Notes under the pieces: generated by a model
Told to the model about the DNA's origin: nothing
The model's database searches: none
The model's input: only the letters and a program-made list of their open reading frames with translations
Shown here: positions 6,948 to 13,380 of the stretch, piece after piece
Numbering within the stretch: position 1 is the first letter of the stretch
How the letters are laid out: each line of letters starts with the position of its first letter
Position numbers and translations under genes: made by a program
Assembly (NCBI GenBank): GCA_002305435.1
Contig: DBQZ01000059.1
Location: 6,926-20,305 of the forward strand
Source: Clostridiales bacterium UBA1381
GTDB lineage: Bacteria; Bacillota; Clostridia; UBA1381
Direction of reading: 5' to 3'
DNA length: 13,380 bases

Positions 6948-7868
6948 TCATATCAAGCGGGTAATATACAACAGCGGCCGCTGCCCTATAAGCTGCTCGC
7001 AGCGAGCGGTAATAAGCGACACCGCCGCATCTGTGCGCTCCTCTTTGGCTATTGCCACCATCATCTGCATATATTCCCGGTACCTGACCCCTAAGATTAT
7101 TTCGCTTTTTGCTATGCTTTCAATTAGCTTCTCCCAATCGGCTTTAGGGCAGGATATATCGGTAAACTCCTTTGCAAACCCTTCTATGCCTTCCGATTGC
7201 AGGGCGCTAAGGCAGCGCTGCGCACGCCTGTTTTCCTCACTGACGCTGTTTATATGCTTTCTGCTCATGGAATGTTTCCCTATATCCGCCATTATAAGCA
7301 CAACCCCGCTTACGCTTTCGCCGACCCCGAAAACAGGTGTTTCATAAGAGCGCCCCTCGCAAATTACACCGCTGCTGTTTGCAAGCATGACGCCGAAATC
7401 CGGCCTGCTCTTCTTCCCCGTGTAGGATGCGCACAAGTGCGCTATATCCTCCGCTGCTATCCTGCTCCCCTTTGCCGTAAACACCGCCCCGGCAACAGCG
7501 GCTGTTTCCGCTTCCCGATGAATGATTCCCTCCGGAATATCGCTTTTTACCATGAGCTGCATCCCCGGTATTTTATACCGTTTCTTTTCTATGAAGTCTA
7601 AAAAGCCGAATATACACTCATCCGCCTTATTAAACTTCCCCACAGGCGATGATAGCCGCAGATTAGACCCCGAACGCTCAAGCTCCACAACCAGATCGTC
7701 AATTCTATGCACCGCCGCAGCTGATGCCATAGAAACAGCGCACGATAAAAGATGTGAGCCGTCCGCCTCCGGCAGTCCCACAAGATGTACAGGCATCCCG
7801 ACCGAAAATATCTCCGGTTCTGCTCCGTACCGTTTTGAAAAATCCTCCGCTAAATTATTCGTATCCAT
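6948..7868 (-). CDS. galactokinase-family protein lacking the catalytic motifs (probable pseudokinase)
   Basis: The 306 residues align by eye with galactokinase along most of the chain. LAEDFSKRYG and HLVG...DGSHLLSCAV match the N-terminal region of GalK. MQLMVKSDIPEG (103-114) matches the strand before the ATP loop. GRSYETPV (172-179) matches CRSLET, and ENRRAQRC (212-219) matches NxRRxxCE. The functional motifs are missing. The GEHTDY sugar-binding signature is replaced by GLPEADG (31-37). The GLSSSA phosphate loop is replaced by IIHREA (115-120). The catalytic Asp of the IMDQ motif is Leu (VMLA, 160-163). The last 80-90 residues with GAGFGG are absent. True galactokinases have about 390 residues. 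There is no internal stop or frameshift. ATG 7868 follows a weak GGGGG site; the frame is open further upstream, but that part looks non-coding. A sensor or scaffold role is a guess. Confidence 0.65.
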   Translation of the reverse strand: MDTNNLAEDFSKRYGAEPEIFSVGMPVHLVGLPEADGSHLLSCAVSMASAAAVHRIDDLVVELERSGSNLRLSSPVGKFNKADECIFGFLDFIEKKRYKIPGMQLMVKSDIPEGIIHREAETAAVAGAVFTAKGSRIAAEDIAHLCASYTGKKSRPDFGVMLANSSGVICEGRSYETPVFGVGESVSGVVLIMADIGKHSMSRKHINSVSEENRRAQRCLSALQSEGIEGFAKEFTDISCPKADWEKLIESIAKSEIILGVRYREYMQMMVAIAKEERTDAAVSLITARCEQLIGQRPLLYITRLI

Positions 7869-7958
7869 AATCGCGCCCCCGTTGTTTTTTGCTTTATCAT
7901 TCCCTTTTGTGACAAAAATATGCAAAGCAGCCTCGTCAATTTCTGTACAAAATTCAGC

Positions 7959-7987
7959 TTTACAGCCTCCGAAAACTGTAATATAAT
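7959..7987 (+). promoter_or_regulatory. sigma-A-type promoter of the MATE gene
   Basis: TTTACA (7959-7964) and a perfect TATAAT (7982-7987) are 17 bases apart. A second TATAAT lies at 7990-7995. The 156-base gap also holds the start region of the divergent galactokinase-like gene, for which I see no clear promoter. Confidence 0.7.
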
Positions 7988-8024
7988 TGTATAATAAGAA
8001 GTTTAAACGAAGGGACCTGATATT

Positions 8025-9356
8025 TTGAACAAGGATTTGACTCAAGGAGAACCAAGGAGCGTTTTGTGGAGGTTTTCACTCCCGCTTTTTATAAGCGTGA
8101 TATTCCAGCAGATGTATAACATGGCCGACAGCATCATAGCCGGTAAATTTGCCGGGGAAGCGGCCTTGTCGGCAGTCGGCGTTTCCTACCCGATAACGAT
8201 GATATTCATGGCAATTGCTATCGGCAGCAACATCGGCGCTTCGGTCGTTATTTCACAGCTTTTCGGCGCACGCAATTACCGCCGCATGAAAACCGCCGTT
8301 TATACCGTGTTTATCTCATCTATCGTGCTATCTGCCCTGCTTACGGTAATAGGGCTTATCATAAGCGAACCTTTAATGCGGCTGATACAAACACCGGCGG
8401 ATATTTTCAATGACAGCGCACTTTATTTGCAGATATACATAGGTGGCTTCATCTTCCTTTTTATCTATAACATATGCACTGGTGTATTCCAGTCGCTCGG
8501 CGACTCCAAAACGCCGCTTTATTTTCTTATCGGCTCCTCTATCGGCAACATTATACTCGACCTTGTATTCGTAGCCGTATTCCACTGGGATGTGGCAGGC
8601 GTGGCATGGGCAACGTTCATAGCCCAAGGGGCTGCTTGTATATTGGCGGTAATATCGCTTCTGAAGCGACTAAAAGCCGTTGAAACAAAGGGGCGCATAG
8701 TGAAATTCTCGTTCTCTATGCTGAAGAAGATAACTGCGATAGCCGTTCCCAGCATACTACAGCAGAGCTTCGTATCTGTCGGCAACATCTTCATCCAAGG
8801 AGCAGTCAACAGCTTCGGCTCCTCCGTAATAGCCGGATATTCAGCCGCTGTTAAGCTCAACACCTTTGCTATCACATCGTTTACAACGCTCGGCAACGGC
8901 CTTTCGAGCTTCACAGCCCAAAACCACGGCGCTCTAAAACCTGAGCGCATCCGCCAGGGCTTTAGAGCCGGCGTTATAATGGCAATCGCTGTGGCAGCCC
9001 TGTTCTTTATCACTATGTTCTTTGCATCCGGAGCCGTTGTACGGCTGTTCATGAACGAGGGCAGCGAGATGGCTATGGATACTGCCAAGGAATTTTTGCG
9101 TATAGTGTCGCCGTTTTATTTTGTAGTAACCATTAAGCTGATGGCAGACGGTGTACTCCGTGGAATAGGCGCTATGGGGCAGTTTATGACCTCCACCTTT
9201 ACCGACCTTCTTTTAAGAGTGGTACTGTGTTTCGTGCTTTGTATACCGTTCGGCGAAACCGGCATCTGGCTTTCATGGCCTATCGGCTGGGTCGTTTCAA
9301 CTGCGCTTTCGGTAATATTCTACCTCCATTCAATGCGCCGTTTCAAGACTGCATAA
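8025..9356 (+). CDS. MATE family multidrug/cation efflux transporter
   Basis: This is an inner-membrane antiporter of 443 residues with about 12 membrane segments, the usual MATE length. Members expel cationic drugs and metabolites, driven by Na+ or H+. The N-terminal half has the family-like FQQMYNMADSIIAGKFAG segment (27-44) and GASVVISQLFGARNYRRMK (66-84). The second half repeats the pattern with QQSFVSVGNIFIQGAVNSFG near 243-262. The substrate cannot be read from sequence. The start is TTG, supported by AAGGGA at 8010-8015, 9 bases upstream, and by the MNKDLTQG-type N terminus. The gene is monocistronic, with a strong promoter and a terminator shared with the opposing GH88 gene. No regulator gene is adjacent. 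Confidence 0.93.
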   Translation: MNKDLTQGEPRSVLWRFSLPLFISVIFQQMYNMADSIIAGKFAGEAALSAVGVSYPITMIFMAIAIGSNIGASVVISQLFGARNYRRMKTAVYTVFISSIVLSALLTVIGLIISEPLMRLIQTPADIFNDSALYLQIYIGGFIFLFIYNICTGVFQSLGDSKTPLYFLIGSSIGNIILDLVFVAVFHWDVAGVAWATFIAQGAACILAVISLLKRLKAVETKGRIVKFSFSMLKKITAIAVPSILQQSFVSVGNIFIQGAVNSFGSSVIAGYSAAVKLNTFAITSFTTLGNGLSSFTAQNHGALKPERIRQGFRAGVIMAIAVAALFFITMFFASGAVVRLFMNEGSEMAMDTAKEFLRIVSPFYFVVTIKLMADGVLRGIGAMGQFMTSTFTDLLLRVVLCFVLCIPFGETGIWLSWPIGWVVSTALSVIFYLHSMRRFKTA

Positions 9357-9373
9357 ATTTATAACCGCATATT

Positions 9374-9420
9374 AAATGCCGCCTGCATACTGCATTTTCT
9401 GCAATATACAGGCGGCATTT
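9374..9420. terminator. bidirectional terminator between MATE and GH88 genes
   Basis: A perfect 12-bp stem, AAATGCCGCCTG (9374-9385) with CAGGCGGCATTT (9409-9420), lies between two convergent genes. The A/T ends give a short T run in either direction. Confidence 0.88.
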
Positions 9421-9432
9421 GCCGTCTTTATC

Positions 9433-10575
9433 TTACCATATTTCAAACCCTTCACCCGACAATCGCAGTATTGCTTCTGTCAGGAAATAGTCGCCGTAAA
9501 TTATATGTATATGCCTTCCGTCATCATACGCCCTTGTGCAGTGGTCGGTGATACCGTCCTTTTCCGGATCCCACGAGCAGAACCTGTCGGTAAGCGCACG
9601 AAGAAGCTTTAATGCTCCGTTTACATAAAGGCTTTTCTCGTACTCGCCGACCTGCTGCGATATTTCCAAAAGCCCGCACACAGCGCACATTCCGGCTGTA
9701 GTGTCATATACAACCGGCTCTGACGGAGCCCGGAAATCCGCAAGCGGCAAATAATCCGTATCAGCCGCACAGGCAAGGAAATAATGCGCCGTACGCTTTG
9801 CGGCATCGAGGTATTTCTGTTCGCCCGTGTATTTTGCCGCCAGAGCCATCCCGTATATCGCCCAGCTCTGCCCCCGTGACCACGAAGAGCCGGAAGCATA
9901 CCCCTGCCCTGCCGGTGCGCTTATAAACTCTCCGGTATTGGGGTCGCATACCACCTTATGATTTGACGAGCCGTCCGCACGCAGCGTAAGCTCCAGCGTC
10001 TTATCCGCATGGGCTTTTGCGATAGCCATAAACCGGGGATCTCCCGTTTCCTTATGCGCCCAGAACAAAAGCGGCAGATTCATCATGCAGTCGACTATAA
10101 ACAGTCCCAACGTCCCGTTTACCGTGTCATACGCCGGATTCCACGCCCGTATATAACCTCCCAACGGGTTAAACCTGCCGGCTAAAATCGTCGCTGCGTG
10201 CATCCCTCGCCGGTATGCGTCCTTATCGCCGGTAAGCCGGTAATCGGCAACCGCCGAATGGAGGAACATGAAGCCTGTATCGTGGTCAAGCCCCTCAAAA
10301 AGCTCCAGCGCCTTGTCCATGCGCTCCTCGGTAAACCGTGCCGTTTCTTTAAACAGCTCATCTTCGGTCGCACTGTACATCTGCCACAACATCCCCGCCC
10401 AGAAGCCGTTCGTCCACCAGAAAACGTTCTCTGTATCCTCATAGCAGCCATTTTCATTCAGCTCGTTCGGTATGATGTTTGCACAGCGTACACATTCTGA
10501 GCGAAGCTTTTTCTCAAGCTTTGCCCGAAGTTCTGCTATCCACTCCCTGTCTTTCTTGGAAATACCATAATCCAC
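9433..10575 (-). CDS. GH88 unsaturated uronyl hydrolase
   Basis: This enzyme hydrates and so releases the 4,5-unsaturated uronic acid left at the non-reducing end of oligosaccharides by polysaccharide lyases. The 380-residue length and the all-alpha (six-hairpin) pattern fit family GH88. The two key aspartates are visible as D99 in LDHDTGFMF and D162 in IVDCMMNLPLL, equivalent to D88 and D149 of the Bacillus GL1 enzyme. TNGFWAGMLW (55-64) and SWSRGQSWAIYG (231-242) are further family segments. There is no signal peptide, so it is cytoplasmic and acts on imported di- or oligosaccharides. The start is GTG, with AAGGAGG 8 bases upstream inside the last codons of the DUF2264 gene. The 3-base gap implies translational coupling. 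The glycan (glycosaminoglycan, pectic or other) is not determined. Confidence 0.92.
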   Translation of the reverse strand: MDYGISKKDREWIAELRAKLEKKLRSECVRCANIIPNELNENGCYEDTENVFWWTNGFWAGMLWQMYSATEDELFKETARFTEERMDKALELFEGLDHDTGFMFLHSAVADYRLTGDKDAYRRGMHAATILAGRFNPLGGYIRAWNPAYDTVNGTLGLFIVDCMMNLPLLFWAHKETGDPRFMAIAKAHADKTLELTLRADGSSNHKVVCDPNTGEFISAPAGQGYASGSSWSRGQSWAIYGMALAAKYTGEQKYLDAAKRTAHYFLACAADTDYLPLADFRAPSEPVVYDTTAGMCAVCGLLEISQQVGEYEKSLYVNGALKLLRALTDRFCSWDPEKDGITDHCTRAYDDGRHIHIIYGDYFLTEAILRLSGEGFEIW

Positions 10576-10578
10576 TGC

Positions 10579-12255
10579 TTATGCCTCCTTAAACTCTGTA
10601 ACAAATTCCTGCCTGCCCTTTTCTATTTTATACTTCACATACGCCATCGCCGTACGCTGATACAGCAGGTTCGTATTAACGCTGTTATATACAAATCCCG
10701 CTTCCCCGCTTTTGCCTGATGCCTGCACCATACCCGACTCATTGGAAAGCGTAACCGAACCCTCTGTTTCCTCTATTTTGAGATTGTCATTTTCTATGGA
10801 CGAGCTGCATTCATACATCGTACATTCCCTCTCCGATACTACCACGGTTTCACGCCGGTGACCATCCGCAGTCGGCGTTATTGTTGTTGTAACCTCAATC
10901 CCGGGGATTGGATTCCACTGCATGATAATGCTGCCGTTTTCAAGCCTTGAGCTTTCGAGCTTTCTTTTTGTATATACGTACCCGTCCGCCTCAAACGCCG
11001 TACAGCTGTCCGGTGCGGCTTCCTCAAGAGAAAAGCTCGAATACGGCACGCTGAACCCAAATTTTGTCGAATAAACGAACTTTGCGTACTTTGCGCTTAT
11101 CTTGCCCAGCGCTTCATTCACATATCGGCCTGAGGTATAGGCAAAAACATCTCCTCTGCGTCGTACGGTTATCATCTCTGCACGCGGTATTTCATGGACA
11201 GCTTCAAGCTCCGGCAAGGGCTCACATTCCGCCCTCCAAAATTCATGTTCGTCTTCAAGAGCCAGTATGAGGAAGGTTTTCATCGCCCAGTACGGCGAAC
11301 CGGGGGCGTTATAATGCTCGCTCATAAGCAGGTTGGGATAAGCGTACCCGATGGTAAGTAAGCCGCTATTGTCAAATATCGGACGATTCGCCCACAGCTC
11401 CAGATTGCGGGCTATTATCCCCTTCATCACGCCCACGGGAAACGGCCGTATCCCCGCAAATACACAGGCGCTCCAAAACGCCGTCTGCGAAAACCGGTAC
11501 GTAAGCGAACGGCCTATCGGCAGAGCTTCGCCGCTGTCTGCAAACCAGTAAATGAAATCCTTGCCGAACCGCTCCGCCCGCTTGCAAAACCGCTCCGCCC
11601 TTTCTGGATCCTCTTTCCCGTTAAAGACGCTGTACAAAAGCCCGTAATAATGCAGGGCAAACGGATTATAGTAATCTATCGTCATATCGGACCCGTCCAC
11701 ATACCAGCCGTCGCCGAGATAGAGGCTGTCTATAATCTCAAGCGCCCGCTCCATGCGCTCCGGGGAATATCTGCGTCCGACGGATCTAAGCGCCAGATTG
11801 GTAAGCACATTGAAAAACTGCCAGTTATTGCCGCATTGTTCATGCTCGTTTATCGTATAAAGATAGGCGGCAACATTGTCCTTTTCCTCTTCCGAAAGCG
11901 GTTCCCATATGATTTGGGGCGCAAGCATTATTGAGCAGGAAATAGCTGCCATTTCCACGAACCGCTGATCCCACTCACCCGGTTCTCCCCAAAATTCGCT
12001 GTTTTCTCTGTCCGTCCCCGCAGCAAGACCAACGCGTGCGGCTTCTTCAAATTCCGGCTCACGCCCGCCTCCGGCAAAAAACGGCCCCAGCGCCCACAGC
12101 GGACGTGAATATGCTTCCATCATTGCTGCTTTGTCATCGTACCACGCAGCGGTATCGCCTATATGTATACCCGTCTTGTTCGGCGTATATCTCTCTTTTA
12201 AAGGCTTTAGAATATTAAAGCACAATCTTGTAAAATCCTCTTTTGATTTTATCAT
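10579..12255 (-). CDS. DUF2264 family protein, probable glycan-active enzyme
   Basis: The N-terminal 350 or so residues fit the DUF2264 (COG4289) toroidal all-alpha domain. Recognisable segments are NNWQFFNVLTNLAL (143-156), DGWYVDG and DYYNPFALHYYGLLY (about 178-206), GRSLTYRFSQTAFW (248-261) and GSPYWAMKTFLILAL (318-332). The remaining part, to residue 558, is beta-rich. There is no signal peptide, so it is cytoplasmic. DUF2264 proteins often neighbour GH88/GH105 and lyase genes. I recall that some members were classed as beta-glucuronidases (GH154), but I could not check this and do not assign an activity. It is first in a two-gene operon with GH88. The ATG has AGAGGG 7 bases upstream. Length and motifs look intact. 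Confidence 0.85.
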   Translation of the reverse strand: MIKSKEDFTRLCFNILKPLKERYTPNKTGIHIGDTAAWYDDKAAMMEAYSRPLWALGPFFAGGGREPEFEEAARVGLAAGTDRENSEFWGEPGEWDQRFVEMAAISCSIMLAPQIIWEPLSEEEKDNVAAYLYTINEHEQCGNNWQFFNVLTNLALRSVGRRYSPERMERALEIIDSLYLGDGWYVDGSDMTIDYYNPFALHYYGLLYSVFNGKEDPERAERFCKRAERFGKDFIYWFADSGEALPIGRSLTYRFSQTAFWSACVFAGIRPFPVGVMKGIIARNLELWANRPIFDNSGLLTIGYAYPNLLMSEHYNAPGSPYWAMKTFLILALEDEHEFWRAECEPLPELEAVHEIPRAEMITVRRRGDVFAYTSGRYVNEALGKISAKYAKFVYSTKFGFSVPYSSFSLEEAAPDSCTAFEADGYVYTKRKLESSRLENGSIIMQWNPIPGIEVTTTITPTADGHRRETVVVSERECTMYECSSSIENDNLKIEETEGSVTLSNESGMVQASGKSGEAGFVYNSVNTNLLYQRTAMAYVKYKIEKGRQEFVTEFKEA

Positions 12256-12279
12256 TTTTTATCCCTCTTCCTAAAGATA

Positions 12280-12297
12280 ACTATTCTTAGTAAAGTT
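12280..12297. promoter_or_regulatory. candidate operator copy A, at the DUF2264 promoter
   Basis: ACTATTCTTAGTAAAGTT matches copy B at 16 of 18 positions. Copy A itself is dyad-like when one more base is included on the left: AACTATTCT-T-AGTAAAGTT (12279-12297), with 7 of 9 pairs. It overlaps the -10 box and predicted start site of the leftward promoter. Confidence 0.45.
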
Positions 12298-12322
12298 TAT
12301 CATAAATCGGCTCCGGTTGCAA
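12294..12322 (-). promoter_or_regulatory. possible promoter of the DUF2264-GH88 operon
   Basis: On the minus strand, TTGCAA (12322-12317) and TAAACT (12299-12294) are 17 bases apart. Each hexamer matches the consensus at 4 of 6 positions. Confidence 0.4.
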
Positions 12323-12435
12323 CCTGTTTGCAGAAAAAAACGGGAAATATTTTCACTCTTTAAAAGCCTTTTTGTACAATTATTTCCGCCTCTTAAAAAA
12401 CTATTTGTTGCTTATCACGAATTGTAAAAAAACTA

Positions 12436-12464
12436 TTGACAGAGTCCAAAATCAATGCTATACT
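12436..12464 (+). promoter_or_regulatory. sigma-A-type promoter of the ABC exporter gene
   Basis: A perfect TTGACA (12436-12441) and TATACT (12459-12464) have a 17-base spacer. This is the strongest promoter in the window, and transcription should start near 12471. Confidence 0.8.
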
Positions 12465-12479
12465 ATTGTTAGTAAACTT
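12462..12479. promoter_or_regulatory. candidate operator copy B, at the ABC exporter promoter
   Basis: ACTATTGTTAGTAAACTT is the partner of copy A and overlaps the last 3 bases of the -10 box and the start site. The two differences from copy A are C to G and G to C at positions that pair in the inner dyad STTAGTAAAS, so the symmetry is kept. Confidence 0.45.
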
Positions 12480-12492
12480 ACAAAATAATTTG

Positions 12493-12526
12493 CGCCGTCT
12501 TCAAAAAGATGGCGTTATTATTCTTT
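12493..12526 (+). terminator. terminator-like hairpin in the ABC exporter leader
   Basis: CGCCGTCTT (12493-12501) pairs with AAGATGGCG (12506-12514), 9 bp with one G-U, around a 4-base loop. The T-rich TTATTATTCTTTT follows. It lies between the promoter and the gene, so it could end transcription early. Confidence 0.5.
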
Positions 12527-12582
12527 TGTAAGGACAATCGGCTGTTTTCGCAGCAAAAAAATATCAAGGAGGTAACAAGTTT

Positions 12583-13380
12583 ATGTTAAAGCAACTGCTT
12601 AGCCGTATCCGGGAATACAAAGCCGATTCGATAAAATCGCCGGTTTTCGTATCGCTTGAGGTACTGCTCGAAACTGTTATCCCTCTGATGATGGCAAGCC
12701 TTATCGACCACGGAATAAACACCGGCAATATGCGCTATATCATCCTTATGGGTATAGCCCTGGTTATCGCCGCCGGGTTGTCTCTCGTATTCGGCGCTCT
12801 TGCCGGAAAACACTCGGCGCGGGCATCCTGCGGTTTTGCCAAAAATCTCAGACGGGATATGTACTACAACCTGCAAAACTTTTCTTTTTCCAACATTGAC
12901 AAATTCTCCACATCGGGAATAATAACCCGTCTGACGACGGACGTCACAAATGTGCAGATGGCATATCAGATGATTATACGTATCGCCGTACGCTGTCCGC
13001 TGATGCTTATAATTGCAATGTGCATGACTCTGGGCATCAACGTTAAGCTTGCACTGATATTCATCTGTGTAATACCGTTTTTGGGTATCGGCCTTGGTAT
13101 AATTATGACAAACGCACATCCGATATTTAAGAGAGTATTCAAACGGTACGATACCTTAAACAACGTTATCCAGGAAAATGTCGGCGGTATCAGAGTCGTA
13201 AAATCATACGTGCGTGAGGATCACGAGCGCAAAAAATTCAAGGCAGTAGCCGACGACATTTATTTTGACTTTACAAAAGCCGAAAAGCTGCTTGCCCTAA
13301 ACGGACCGCTGATGGTATTCTGTATATATTCGGTAATGCTTTTAATATCATGGTTCGGCGCAAGATTCATCGTTATCGGC
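12583..13380 (+). CDS. ABC exporter half-transporter, N-terminal membrane domain (cut by window edge)
   Basis: Only the first 266 residues are in the window. They form a type-1 ABC exporter membrane domain with hydrophobic segments at about 21-41, 52-74, 137-155, 157-177 and 242-262. The typical cytoplasmic-loop motifs are present: FSTSGIITRLTTDVTNVQ (108-125) and ENVGGIRVVKSYVRE (198-212). The nucleotide-binding domain would follow beyond the edge. The MLKQLLSRIREYK start is like one partner of heterodimeric BmrCD/LmrCD-like multidrug exporters, which usually have the second subunit directly downstream. This is inference. The ATG has a perfect AAGGAGGT at 12566-12573, 9 bases upstream. The gene is divergent from the glycan operon and may share its regulator. 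The substrate, drug or peptide or lipid, is unknown. Confidence 0.9.
   Translation, partial: MLKQLLSRIREYKADSIKSPVFVSLEVLLETVIPLMMASLIDHGINTGNMRYIILMGIALVIAAGLSLVFGALAGKHSARASCGFAKNLRRDMYYNLQNFSFSNIDKFSTSGIITRLTTDVTNVQMAYQMIIRIAVRCPLMLIIAMCMTLGINVKLALIFICVIPFLGIGLGIIMTNAHPIFKRVFKRYDTLNNVIQENVGGIRVVKSYVREDHERKKFKAVADDIYFDFTKAEKLLALNGPLMVFCIYSVMLLISWFGARFIVIG

Larger units (their letters stand above)
12256..12582. other. divergent regulatory region between the glycan operon and the ABC exporter
   Basis: No gene is seen in these 327 bases. The region holds a candidate leftward promoter (12294-12322), a near-consensus rightward promoter (12436-12464), two copies of an 18-nt motif (12280-12297 and 12462-12479) and a terminator-like hairpin in the exporter leader (12493-12526). 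The middle, 12323-12430, is AT-rich with nothing I recognise. Confidence 0.7.

Noticed and set aside
7869..8045. 59-codon N-terminal extension of the galactokinase-like protein
   Set aside because: It overlaps the MATE promoter and start on the other strand and has no match to the galactokinase N terminus, which begins right after ATG 7868.
12586..13119. Minus-strand ORF of 177 codons opposite the ABC exporter
   Set aside because: It is a shadow of a clear ABC membrane-domain reading frame, is rich in Tyr, His and Cys without motifs, and has no ribosome binding site that I could support.
1..13380. CRISPR arrays, tRNA/rRNA genes, insertion sequences, integrase or attachment sites, defence systems
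   Set aside because: I saw no regularly spaced repeats, cloverleaf or rRNA-like sequence, transposase or integrase reading frames, or known defence proteins on either strand.

Overview
The window looks like chromosomal DNA from an anaerobic Firmicute of class Clostridia, probably a gut or other polysaccharide-using relative of the Oscillospirales or Monoglobales. The grounds are strong AGGAGG ribosome binding sites, GTG and TTG starts, sigma-A promoters with 17-18 bp spacers, an RNase J gene, a siroheme reductase, an SLH-anchored surface protein and a GH88 uronyl hydrolase. The order-level placement is inference. There are no tRNAs, rRNAs, CRISPR arrays, insertion sequences or phage genes, and the coding style is even across the window.

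Layout, left to right. Positions 1-150 hold the 3' end of a small zinc-ribbon-like gene. Class II fructose-bisphosphate aldolase (200-1063, +) follows, with a strong terminator. RNase J (1448-3115, +) sits behind its own promoter and a leader of about 200 nt. A bidirectional terminator separates it from the convergent siroheme/4Fe-4S nitrite/sulfite reductase (3167-4663, -), which has its own promoter and a hairpin-bearing leader. Next is a secreted SLH protein with an N-terminal choice-of-anchor-A-like region (4929-6779, -).

A galactokinase-family protein that has lost its catalytic motifs (6948-7868, -) is divergent from a MATE efflux gene (8025-9356, +). A second bidirectional terminator separates MATE from a two-gene glycan operon read leftwards: DUF2264 (12255 to 10579) then GH88 unsaturated uronyl hydrolase (10575 to 9433), with 3 nt between them. 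Divergent from that operon is the start of an ABC exporter (12583 to the window end, +), cut by the edge.

The genes are mostly single-gene housekeeping or surface units. Two parts suggest joint function. DUF2264 and GH88 would together process uronic-acid-containing oligosaccharides. The intergenic region 12256-12582 carries two near-identical 18-nt motifs, each overlapping the -10/start region of one of the two divergent promoters, which suggests one regulator for the glycan operon and the exporter. I found no clear new multi-gene system. The most unusual single gene is the catalytically degenerate galactokinase homologue.
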